Below, one piece after another: positions 48,606 to 58,548 of a stretch of DNA of 64,000 nucleotides. The position numbers were made by a program, and so were the translations under genes. Below the pieces are notes generated by a model. The model saw only the letters and a program-made list of their open reading frames with translations. It had not been told where the DNA came from and made no database searches. Position 1 is the first letter of the stretch; each line of letters starts with the position of its first letter. Source of the DNA: Arabidopsis thaliana (lineage: Eukaryota; Streptophyta; Magnoliopsida; Brassicales; Brassicaceae); contig NC_003076.8 of assembly GCF_000001735.4 (NCBI RefSeq), positions 2,294,001 through 2,358,000 on the forward strand, given 5' to 3'.

Positions 48606-51321
48606 TATGAATCACAGATGAGTCTTGGCTATTATGAGGTTTCAGCTATTTTCAGAGAGTTTTATCATATTTAATTTTCTAATGGAGATTTATCATTCCA
48701 GTGGAATGACGTGACCAACACAGTTTGGTGGCAAGACTTTCCACGAAGAGCAGACCCTGATCTTTTATCCCTTTTCGGCCATTGCCAAAGAGAAACCAAT
48801 CATGGTTTAAAGCCAGACTTTTGTGCTCAGCTGGCTGGATTTGCCGCATCACTTTTGACTGATGTTCCAAGTCAGGCCCATTGGATTCTTGAGTTCACGA
48901 AGTACAACTTTGAACACTCAGCAGGTCACCTTGTTGCTTCAGTGCCTGGAATCCATTCTTATAAGCCGTCTTATCTCACAGAGTCTGGTTGCTCAAATAC
49001 CGTGAGTAGCTTCACCTTCCATCTTCTATGCATGCATTCTCTGATTAGTATCAATATCTTGAACTCATCTTTTATTGGTTCACTTAGTTGTTTTTTCTTA
49101 AAGAATATTGAAAGTTTAATTGTGTCCTGTATATTAGAAATTTTGGTCTATGCATCCCTTTCTTGACTAATTGTATGATTATTGTTTCACAGATTTTCAG
49201 TGAAGAATTTCTGGGATCTGTTGAAGCATCTGTTGTAGGTCTCAGTTACCTTTTCCGCTCTGCCAATGATTCCACAGGAGCACAACTGAAACGACTGGCT
49301 TCATATATCCGCAGAACCCGGGAAAATTCTCTCGGAATGTTAGAACTTGTTTTGAGAAGAAATACGAATGTGCCTGCTGACCCGAATGCTGTGAGAGTCC
49401 TTGTTCCTAACCCAGATGATGATTCAAGAGATGGTAGGTAGTTACATTTCATGTATTACAGATCGCTGTATGTTCCAGACATGAATTTTCATTATGTGAC
49501 TCGTCCAAATTTCCTTTTGACAGATTTTGTCCAACTAGGCTTTTTGCCACGGAGTATTGCAAAATGGGTGTCTCCTTTATGGGATATTGGATTCTTTAAA
49601 TTTGTGGGATATGTGTATCGGGATGAAGTCCTTGGAGCTGCTTCTTGTAGGAGCAACGAGAAGGTGCAACTAGTGCTGCATGTATTACAGGCAGGGTACT
49701 CTTCATATGCTTATGAGATACTTTGCATAAATAGAGTATGGATACATCTAAAAATCTCTCTTGAATTTTGCAGGGAGTGTCCATTTCAGATATGTCAAAG
49801 TTGATTCAACCTTATCATGTTGTTGCATTGTGCTCGTTGATTGCTTCACTTCAGAGATGTACTGGCATTTGGAGGCTACAAGAGGTAAGTTTGATTATTA
49901 ATAAAACTAAAGAATCATCCTTTCAGACCCTTGAGTTATAACGAGAGTATATCTGTCTCTAACTGTGTTCTTCTGTATTGGGTTTCTGAAAGGTGTTAGG
50001 CCGTTACAAGTGGCCCGAATCTCAGGAATCTGATTTCGTCTACAGTAAGTTCATTGCCTATGATAATGGTAAACAAACACCTTAATAGGGTATTAAGTTT
50101 ATAGTTTTTCTTTTTCTTATAATAGGTGCATCCTCGATTGGAGGCTCAGCAACTACAGGATTTCAAGCTGATTTTTCATCAGCTGCAGGTAAAAAAGCGT
50201 TACAGCATTTTGACTCCCAGGAGTCTGATCCAGAGGTACCATTTTTTTTTGAAGCACCCTTAAAAACTGTTACTACAAGTTTTTTGCATGAAACGTTTGG
50301 TCTGTGTTCTTCTTGATCAGTGGGGATGCTGGAGTAACAGGGAAGAACGGGAAGCTCCTTCCATTAAAATAATCTTCCCTACCATAGAAAGAGTCAAGAA
50401 TGGCCATCATGGTGTCTTGTCTTCAAGACGTTTGCTTTGCTTCTCTGAGGTATTTGCTTATTTTACACTTGTATAATGCCCAAAGCTTTTGTTCAGAAAG
50501 ATAAAGTAAGGATTGCTTTGGACTGATTCAATAATGTACTGGAAATTATGAACCTCAAACTTTGTCTTTTGACTATCTTGTGCAGAAAACCTGGCAAAAG
50601 TGGAGACATAGCAATGTGCTTCACGATGCAGTTCCTAATCCTCAAGATAGAGTTGGACACCCAATGCATATCAAGGTAAGAACAAAGGAGAGCTCTGTCT
50701 GTGACAATAAAAGATTTTTCGAGTTGGCGAAACCCGACTCTTCCACTGTAGTAAAATGTCTTTATAAACTATGAACAGGTGGCTAGGAGACTCTTTACCT
50801 CCACGAGAGGTTCACGATCTTCTTCGTTTGGTTGGGTTTACAGCGGCTCACATAATTTCAGTGCAGCTGCCTGGGGACAGACCATATCCAGATCCTCCAG
50901 AAACAACCAGGACCAGTCAAACAATGCCATCAGAGCAGTTAAAAAACTTCGTGTATGTAACTATGAGCTCGGGATTGTGTTCGTTTTCCCTCCACCTCAT
51001 GAAGAAACCGACTCATGCGAAGGGTCTAAAATTGATGATATTGTCTTGCCTTTTGTTGTACCGGCTCCAAAATATGGATGGAGTGATAAACCGGCTACAG
51101 GTTTGGCTATGAGGGAAGCTTTTGCTGAGTTTAGGGAAGGCTCTACAAGTTTCTGTGGAGAATCAGAAGTTGAGGAAGAAGTAGAAGAAGAAGAGGAAGA
51201 AGAAGCTGATGCTGAAGGAAGAGGAGAGTTTGTTGCAGAAGAGGAGAAGCAAGAGGAAGAGGCTTATGCTGAGGCCTTGTGGAGCCAGGTTGAGTCATCC
51301 TCATCCTCCCTCAGCTCCTGA
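46814..51321 (+). CDS. FHA-domain protein fused to a tyrosyl-DNA phosphodiesterase (TDP1)-like domain
   Basis: The protein has 1084 residues in 12 exons: 46814-48045, 48164-48298, 48393-48537, 48702-49001, 49193-49433, 49524-49690, 49774-49884, 49993-50044, 50126-50235, 50321-50449, 50586-50675 and 50779-51321. The FHA domain (about 40-150) keeps the phosphothreonine-binding pattern GRSSS...SISRKH...LNGVYVN. The second half is a phospholipase-D-fold TDP1 with both HKN motifs: H479-P-K481 with N499 (TSAN), and H902-I-K904 with N930 (GSHNFSAAAWG). TDP1 removes stalled topoisomerase I and other 3' adducts from DNA ends; FHA should target it to phosphorylated repair partners. The C-terminus is a Glu-rich acidic tail ending in serines. 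The sixth intron is GC-AG (see findings). Intron 3 holds a (TA)n run at about 48566-48604. By position AT5G07400. Confidence 0.93.
48566..48604. repeat. (TA)n microsatellite in an intron
   Basis: About 19 TA units lie in intron 3 of the FHA/TDP1-like gene. This is a typical length-variable intronic microsatellite with no further structure. Confidence 0.9.
49691..49773 (+). other. GC-AG intron of the FHA/TDP1-like gene
   Basis: Exon 6 must end at TTACAG (49690) and exon 7 start at GGAGTG (49774) to keep the TDP1-like frame (LHVLQ then GVSISDMSK). The intron then begins GC, not GT. The nearest GT, at 49696-49697, would leave the reading frame wrong and lead to a stop at 49803. The acceptor TTTTGCAG is normal. 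Confidence 0.75.
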
Positions 51322-51851
51322 AACTATGTCGTTTCGGAAAATACCCTTGTATATGTAACTACTGTTGTTTGCAACAAACATAAAATTTTGAAAAGTATAA
51401 TAAGAAATGAAATAATTCATTTCATACTCTAATAAAAAAAAACGAATAATGTAATACATTGAAGGAGGACTTAATAATTAGAAAAAGGTTATATAATTAG
51501 ATACATTCTTTTTTTAAAAAGGTTATATAATTAGATATATTCGAGTGGTTAGAATTTTTTTTCCCTTTGTAAACATTTGAAACTTAAGAAATTTCTGGTC
51601 AATAAAATGTAAAGTTGAAAAAGTAATAGAAATATTCTTAGAGAAATTATAGCAGGATGGAAAAATGGATCACCACAAACAATAATAGCAAACGAAAACG
51701 AAATTCAAAAAAATTCAGGTCTCTGAAACAATATATATACCCATAGCCATCTTTCCATCAAATCATCCAGAAAAAACAAAAAAAAACAAAAAAATAATAA
51801 AACAAAAAAATATCTTTTTTTTTTCTAATAAAAAAAAAATAATAAATAAAT
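51322..51851 (+). other. 3' region of the FHA/TDP1-like gene and PME48 promoter
   Basis: The left part is 3' UTR. AT-rich DNA follows. A TATATATA at 51732-51739 lies about 115 bases before the PME48 ATG, and the leader after 51770 is extremely A-rich (AAAAACAAAAAAATAATAAAAC). No gene is visible. Confidence 0.5.
51732..51739 (+). promoter_or_regulatory. Likely TATA box of PME48
   Basis: TATATATA followed by ACCCATAGCC sits 113 bases before the ATG. A start site about 30 bases on would give a leader of about 85 bases without upstream ATGs. Assigned from position only. Confidence 0.5.
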
Positions 51852-53276
51852 ATGAGATACACAAATGTGTCCATTTTATTAGGCATGTTGGTGATCTTTG
51901 TTTCACCAATGGTGTTCGCAGATGATTTGACACCAATCCCAGAGGGCAAACCCCAAGTGGTGCAGTGGTTCAATACCCACGTTGGTCCATTGGCTCAACG
52001 TAAAGGCTTAGATCCTGCTCTCGTAGCTGCTGAGGCTGCTCCACGTATCATCAACGTATAACTCACACTTGATTTTCCCAAACTCATCATTGTAACAATA
52101 TATTTTAACATAAATTTTTTGAAAACATGTAAATATTATTGCAGGTGAATCCAAAGGGAGGTGAATTCAAAACACTAACAGACGCAATAAAGAGCGTTCC
52201 CGCAGGGAACACAAAGCGGGTGATCATAAAGATGGCTCATGGTGAGTACAGAGAGAAGGTCACTATCGACAGGAACAAACCCTTCATTACATTGATGGGA
52301 CAACCCAATGCCATGCCTGTTATCACCTACGACGGTACCGCCGCCAAGTATGGAACCGTTGATAGTGCCTCTCTCATTATCTTATCCGACTATTTCATGG
52401 CCGTTAACATCGTCGTTAAGGTAAGTGATCCTACTAATATATTATACATATCTATGAGACTAGTCGACTATTTCATGGTCGAGTGATTTATTTTTTTGTA
52501 TATGTAGAACACTGCACCGGCACCAGATGGTAAAACTAAGGGAGCACAAGCCTTATCCATGAGAATCTCCGGAAACTTTGCTGCTTTCTACAACTGCAAA
52601 TTCTACGGTTTCCAAGATACAATCTGTGATGATACCGGAAACCATTTCTTCAAGGATTGTTACGTCGAAGGAACATTCGATTTCATCTTCGGAAGTGGAA
52701 CCTCTATGTACTTGGTACGTAACATCTCATACATATTTTCTTTATACATAAAGTGTGAAATCTCTAACGCATGCTTGAATTCAAAAGGGAACACAATTGC
52801 ACGTGGTTGGAGACGGTATTAGAGTGATCGCAGCGCATGCAGGAAAGAGCGCAGAAGAAAAGAGTGGATACTCTTTCGTGCACTGCAAGGTGACTGGAAC
52901 TGGAGGAGGAATCTATTTGGGAAGAGCATGGATGAGCCACCCTAAGGTTGTCTATGCCTACACCGAGATGACCAGCGTTGTCAACCCCACCGGATGGCAA
53001 GAAAACAAGACTCCCGCACATGACAAGTAAGTACACTTTTCACACTACATAGAAAATGTTGTGAATATCACACAATCGGTCCATCTCCCTTATGATCTTT
53101 CTATCAAAAATGACAGGACCGTGTTCTACGGAGAGTACAAGTGTTCAGGACCAGGGTCACACAAAGCCAAGAGAGTGCCATTCACACAAGACATCGACGA
53201 CAAAGAAGCTAACTGTTTCCTATCCCTCGGCTACATCCAAGGATCCAAGTGGCTTCTCCCACCACCCGCTTTGTAA
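51852..53276 (+). CDS. PME48: Pectin methylesterase, first of three tandem copies (PME48)
   Basis: The protein has 361 residues in five exons: 51852-52055, 52145-52420, 52508-52714, 52788-53026 and 53117-53276. A signal peptide (about 1-23, ending VFA) is followed directly by the catalytic domain; there is no inhibitory PRO domain. Catalytic residues of the family are visible: Gln174 (GAQAL), Asp197 (GFQDTI), Asp218 (GTFDFIFG) and Arg275/Trp277 (YLGRAW). The enzyme removes methyl groups from homogalacturonan in the cell wall, which sets wall stiffness. PME48 (AT5G07410) is known as a pollen-expressed member that affects pollen hydration and tube growth; this is established knowledge. Exon structure is shared base for base in phase with the next two genes. 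Confidence 0.95.
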
Positions 53277-53722
53277 ATTCTTTAATATCAACCTATTAAA
53301 ATTAAAATTAAAACGTAAAACTAAAATTAAAACTTCTACTTACATCCTTTTTTCACCGAAATATGTTTATCGGTGTATATTATTTTTGTCGATATTTTCT
53401 TTCAATTTCCAGAAATCCTCTCTTCTTTAAATATCATGGAGGAGTTGAGATTTATGTAATTTTGGTTTCATTATAATAAAATGTTGTTTCCGTTCATAAC
53501 TCTTGTATATTTGTTTAAGTAGCCCCTTTTCTTATGTTTGATATATTTTATCTCGAGAACTTAATTGTTTTTCTTATGCTTGATATATTTACAAGACAAT
53601 GCAATGAAATTATCAATTTTAATTTGTATATCACGGAGATGGTGATTATCACATTATTATCCTTTTAAGGTCATCGGGGGTAAATTGTGTAGCAAACACA
53701 CATTCTAATCATAAGATTGAAT
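53277..53722 (+). other. PME48 3' UTR and flank of the transposon
   Basis: The 3' UTR contains ATAATAAAATG at about 53475. AT-rich spacer then runs up to the 9-bp target duplication of the Mutator-like element. No gene is visible. Confidence 0.5.
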
Positions 53723-53731
53723 ATAAAATTA

Positions 53732-53880
53732 GGGAATTTAATGAAAAAAACCCTCAACTTTGGCCAGATCCATTTTTAAACCCTAAACTATGTTTTTAGT
53801 AAAACAAACCCTGAACTAAAACCTGTTAATAAACTTAACCCCACAGTAATTAAATATTAATGGAATATTAATTTCCAAAA
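53732..53880 (+). repeat. Left terminal inverted repeat of the MULE
   Basis: A 149-bp arm, inverted against 54501-54649. By eye the two arms differ at about three positions (for example CCCTCAAC against CCTTCAAC, and CCCTAAAC against CCCTGAAC). Confidence 0.92.
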
Positions 53881-54169
53881 AAAAAAACAACGAGACATTT
53901 GTATTTAGCGCAAAAACCACATGATGTTCTTTAAAACTGTTTTGAATTTATTACAAAAAAACGTTCTAAATGATTTTGAATTGCTTAATTAGTTTGGATT
54001 TTAGAAGCTGGAAGAAAGACACAACAACTTAAAATAATCCAAAGAGTCATGCTTAAATAAATCCAACCAACATAACTATCGAAACAGTTGCAACACAACA
54101 ATATTTGTCACAAAAAAAAACAATCGTTTCAGAGGGACAAGATATTGTAAAGTAAAGACTTGTCAAGCA

Positions 54170-54334
54170 TTAACTTTGAAGAGAAGATTGTATTGGCTGA
54201 GTGATAGGGTTCTCTTCATCCATTGTTTTCTGTTTTTTTCTTGGTCGTCCTTGAAGTTTCTTGGGTGGTTTTGGCACTGCTTTACGCTTGCATGAACGTT
54301 TGTTGTGTCCGACTTGTTGACAGTTGCTGCAAGT
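54170..54334 (-). pseudogene. C-terminal remnant of a MULE transposase (CCHC zinc knuckle)
   Basis: On the minus strand an exon-like piece begins after a TATTTAG acceptor at 54335 and runs 55 codons including the stop at 54170-54172. It contains CSNCQQVGHNKRSC, a perfect CX2CX4HX4C zinc knuckle, followed by a basic Lys/Pro/Arg tail (KPPKKLQGRPRKK). This order is typical of the C-terminus of plant MuDR transposases. The catalytic DDE domain and the rest of the protein are absent from the element, so it is non-functional. Further upstream (about 54400-54500) a DPTEDRPP-like reading may be part of the preceding exon, but I cannot confirm it. Confidence 0.8.
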
Positions 54335-54500
54335 CTAAATATGCAAATATTAAATTAAATAATTTGAAAAGGAAGATCTTGTGAAACATAATTCATTGTT
54401 CTCTATTTTATCATTTGAACTTTTTCACGTGTATAAGGAACTTTTTGAGGTGGACGATCTTCAGTTGGATCACGGATTTTGTCATTGTTCTTTGATCGAT

Positions 54501-54649
54501 TTTTGGAAATTAATATCCCATTAATATTTAATTACTGTGGGGTTAAGTTTATTAACAGGTTTTAGTTCAGGGTTTGTTTTACTAAAAACATAGTTCAGGG
54601 TTTAAAAATGGATCTGGCCAAAGTTGAAGGTTTTTTTCATTAAATTCCC
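54501..54649 (-). repeat. Right terminal inverted repeat of the MULE
   Basis: This is the inverted partner of 53732-53880, ending ATTAAATTCCC directly before the second 9-bp target duplication at 54650-54658. Confidence 0.92.
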
Positions 54650-54658
54650 ATAAAATTA

Positions 54659-55546
54659 TTGTGCCTTACTTTAATTAATATGAATCTTTAAATAGTTTAT
54701 GTTCATAGAGTGTAATTGTTGATACATATACCATCTTTTACGTGACGACTATACAATGAGATAGCAGTGTAAGAAAGAGACATACAGAGTTGGCAGTACA
54801 AAAACATATAAGCTGACGCTACATTGCTACAAAAATTTTATAGTTGTATTTTACAATTAATATATACAAAAATACTTAATTACATATTGCCATCTGTAAC
54901 CACCAAAAAATATTATTGTCTAGTATAATCAAGACCAGTACAATCTAATCAGACATGAGAAAGAAGAAAAAATAATGGACATGCACGCATATATGATTGA
55001 CTAATTGGTAATGTTCCACTCTTTATGTGAATCTACGAAGCATCTAAACGCAAAAACAAACTTGTACTTTTCCATGAGCCTACTAAGGAAAGCTCGAGGT
55101 TTTCTATACAATGCAGTTTCGGCAATTATGTAATTCCTTTTATATGAAAATATTTGGATTAATATATATGATTCTTATTTGAGTCTCTGATCTCTGATTA
55201 ATTATTAATGAATGATAACCGTCAATTATGTGGATAGAATATCGAATAATAAGCTACTTGATTTCCAAATTCATCACAATTCACACACCAAGTCCATAAG
55301 AAATGACTGCTTCGAGGGATATAAACCACAAATGAGAATGCAAAAGAAAAAAATACCACACACGAGAATAGTAAAAAGAGATCTATCCGGTCATGCATCG
55401 ACGATCCCGACCACTGCAAGTATATAAAATGTCCCTTCAAGGCTTCTTCATCTCTTCCATTTTTATTCCCAAATTAATAAATATCTTTTTTTCTTTTATT
55501 TTCTTTTACTTTAAAAAAAAACTTAAAAATTAATAAATTAATAAAG
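54659..55546 (+). other. PME49 promoter and leader
   Basis: AT-rich DNA between the transposon and PME49. From about 55310 it carries blocks shared with the PME50 promoter (listed under findings). The TATA box is listed separately. No other gene is visible; the open frames on both strands near 55212-55440 are short and overlap the promoter. Confidence 0.55.
55421..55429 (+). promoter_or_regulatory. TATA box of PME49
   Basis: TATATAAAA lies 126 bases before the ATG. It is followed by a 33-base block (55433-55465) that is repeated with one mismatch after the TATA box of PME50, which supports both as core promoters kept since duplication. Confidence 0.7.
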
Positions 55547-57366
55547 ATGGGTTACATATCTCTAGCCCTAGTTGCATTACTTGTATTTTTTGCCTCGCCG
55601 GTGGTTCTCGCCGACGATATAACCCCAATTCCGGCAGACAGAGCCCAAATCCCACAATGGTTCATGGCCAACGTTAAACCCTTTTCCCAGAGACGGGGCA
55701 CGCTAGACCCCGAACTTGAAGCTGCAGAAGCATCGCGACGTGTCATCATCGTAAGTAAATCACAATTTTATCATACCTATAAGATTGATTAATGTATTGA
55801 ATCCAGTTTTCGTTTTTGAGACAAAGAAACCTGATAAAAATTGCACAAATTAAAATACTTTAAACCGTTGTACTTAAATTTCAGTATAGTTGTATTTGCT
55901 GGGATAAAAAAAAAAAAGTAAAACCATAATCAATTTATTCTCTTAGGATTGATTCTTGTATCGTTTTCTTTGGTACGGTTTTATTGTTTTAACTCCGTTC
56001 ATATTACTTTATCCGAATTGGACACCAAGCAATGCATACTATTAATTCCAATGCAGGTGAATCAAAATGGAGGCGGCGATTTTAAGACAATAAACGCGGC
56101 AATCAAGAGCATTCCATTAGCAAACAAGAACCGTGTGATCATAAAGTTGGCTCCTGGTATATACCATGAGAAAGTTACCGTCGACGTAGGCCGACCATAC
56201 GTTACATTGCTTGGCAAACCTGGTGCGGAAACCAACTTGACTTATGCCGGAACAGCCGCTAAATACGGCACCGTGGAGAGTGCCACGCTTATCGTCTGGG
56301 CCACAAATTTTTTGGCAGCCAACCTAAACATTATAGTATGTATACAAATTTAAATCTCAGTTACTAGTATACATACTATGTTACGGATTAGTTGGACCTA
56401 ATTAAATTTTCTATCTCCTATAGAACACTTCTCCAATGCCAAAGCCTGGTACACAAGGACAAGCTCTAGCTATGAGAATCAACGGCGATAAGGCTGCTTT
56501 CTACAACTGCAGATTCTATGGTTTTCAAGACACTCTTTGCGACGATAGAGGCAACCATTTCTTTAAGAATTGTTACATCGAAGGAACCTATGATTTTATC
56601 TTTGGAAGAGGAGCTTCCTTGTACTTGGTACGTTGTATACTTTGATCTCCTTTTTGCACACACACATATATATATATATAGCATGACCGATAAGTAAGTC
56701 ATGTTTTATTTATTTGATCCATAGACTACGCAATTGCATGCTGTTGGAGACGGATTAAGAGTGATCGCGGCACACAATCGACAGAGTACAACTGAGCAAA
56801 ACGGGTATTCGTTCGTGCATTGCAAGGTTACTGGAGTCGGAACCGGGATCTACTTGGGTAGGGCTTGGATGAGCCACCCTAAGGTCGTCTACTCCTACAC
56901 TGAAATGTCTAGTGTCGTCAACCCATCTGGATGGCAAGAGAACAGAGTGCGTGCGCATGACAAGTAAGTGTATCAATTTCACATTATATGATTATGTGAT
57001 AAGAAACCAACACTAATATATAAGCATAATTTAGTCATTTCCAATTGAGTTAAACAGTCATAATTTCTCACATAGAGATATTGCAATAGTTTCAGTTTGC
57101 CCCAAAAAGAAAAGATATTGCAATAGTTTTTACAAGTTTAAAATGTGATTTGTGACAGTGCGAACCAACCATTAATAAGTAATATTTTTTATATAATGAA
57201 TGATAGGACGGTGTTCTATGGAGAATACATGTGCACGGGACCAGGATCACACAAAGCGAAGAGAGTGGCACACACACAAGACATTGACAACAAAGAAGCT
57301 AGCCAATTCCTTACCCTCGGCTACATCAAGGGCTCCAAATGGCTTCTACCTCCTCCCGCTTACTAA
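55547..57366 (+). CDS. PME49: Pectin methylesterase, second tandem copy (PME49)
   Basis: The protein has 361 residues in five exons: 55547-55750, 56057-56335, 56424-56627, 56725-56963 and 57207-57366. Signal peptide (ends VVLA), no PRO domain. The catalytic motifs [25 protein letters not shown] and YLGRAW are all intact, so it should be an active secreted esterase. Intron 1 is enlarged (306 bp) compared with PME48 (89 bp). It is closer in sequence to PME50 than to PME48, as are the promoters, which suggests that PME49/PME50 split last. By position AT5G07420. Confidence 0.94.
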
Positions 57367-58548
57367 ACAGACCCAATCATCACTAAAATTCTGTATATGT
57401 TACAATTGTACGTTTTGTTTTCGAAGTATCCTCTCTTCCTGTATATAATGGAGGAGTAGAGACTTGTGTAATTTTGGTTTCATGATAATAAAATACTCAA
57501 TGGTTCACAAATGAGAAGCGGATAAGAATTCAAACATACTGATTATTGTGCATGGATAGAGTGACGCGACTGATTAATGTTATGAATGACAGTATATTTG
57601 TATGCGAAATTGCGAACACATTAACTATAAATATTTTCTAGTTAATGTTAAAATGATTGGGGACAATTTCTAAACAAAAAATAATATGGACATTACTTTC
57701 TATCATTTTTTATGTTTGATATTAGAACTCGTATTTTGGTAGAAAATTGTTAACTTGTGATTTAAAAAAAAAAACTGAAGAATCACATTTTTAGCAGATG
57801 GTTGTGAAATTACGTTTTTGGTTAAAAATTGTAGATTCACAATTTTGTAAAGGAAAATCACGGATAGCTTTTTATTGGTGGAACATTTTGTAATCTTTTT
57901 CTATTATTATAAAAACTTGATAATTGACATTACCGGTCTAGTAGAAATAAAACACAAAATTTGAAGAGATATATATAAGTTCGATCGAAAATCACGGCCA
58001 AATGTGGGAAGCGTCATTGACGTAAAGCAAATCCAAATTTAGGAAGTGTCATTTTAATTAACATTGAACTACTAACCACTCCTGTCATGTCTAGCAAATT
58101 TACATTCAAACATAAATTGTGGTTTAGGTCCTTTTCAGGTAAATCTATAGATAGATATATAGCAAATTAACAACATAGTTCCTTTTGGATGAGTCAATAT
58201 TCAACATGTTGATTTTGCCAACTGTAAATTTTCCTTTTCGTTGATGGTTACAGATGAATGTGCGAATTTATCTCCATTCAAAATTACTGAATTTGTAATA
58301 ATAACAAAATCAGATATTCAAAAATGCTTCAAGAAATATAAACCACAGACGAGAATAGTAAAAATGAGATATGTCCGGTCAGAGATCAACAAGCAAGACA
58401 AGTATAAAAACCCCTTCAAGGCTTCTTCATTTCTTCCATTTTTAAAAGTAAATAAGATAGTAATATTAACACTTAGTTTTTCTTTTCCTTTTCATTATTT
58501 TCTTTTATTTTGTAACAGAAATAAAAGAAAATAAAAGAAAATAAAAAG
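57367..58548 (+). other. PME49 3' region and PME50 promoter
   Basis: The 3' UTR of PME49 resembles that of PME48 (both have ATGGAGGAGT(A/T)GAGA followed by ATAATAAAAT), another trace of the tandem duplication. AT-rich spacer follows. The PME50 promoter blocks begin at about 58328. A 97-codon frame at 58241-58534 overlaps the promoter and TATA box and is not considered a gene. Confidence 0.55.
58403..58410 (+). promoter_or_regulatory. TATA box of PME50
   Basis: TATAAAAA lies 146 bases before the ATG, followed at 58412-58444 by the same 33-base block as in the PME49 promoter. Confidence 0.7.

Larger units (their letters stand above)
53732..54649. mobile_element. Degenerate Mutator-like element (MULE) with long terminal inverted repeats
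   Basis: The element is 918 bp. Its ends are inverted copies of each other, beginning GGGAATTTAATGAAAAAAAC. On both sides it is flanked by the same 9 bases, ATAAAATTA (53723-53731 and 54650-54658), the target-site duplication size of the Mutator superfamily. The 149-bp arms differ at only a few positions, so insertion is not ancient. The interior of about 620 bp keeps one recognisable piece of MuDR-type transposase on the minus strand. It is too short to encode an active enzyme and is a deletion derivative that would need a transposase from elsewhere. It sits between PME48 and PME49, within about 900 bases of the PME49 start. Confidence 0.9.

Noticed and set aside
56755-56982. Antisense frames of 74-90 codons opposite exon 4 in all three PME genes (also 52764-53036 and 59600-59824)
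   Set aside because: They are conserved only because the sense exon is conserved; they have no leader or promoter.
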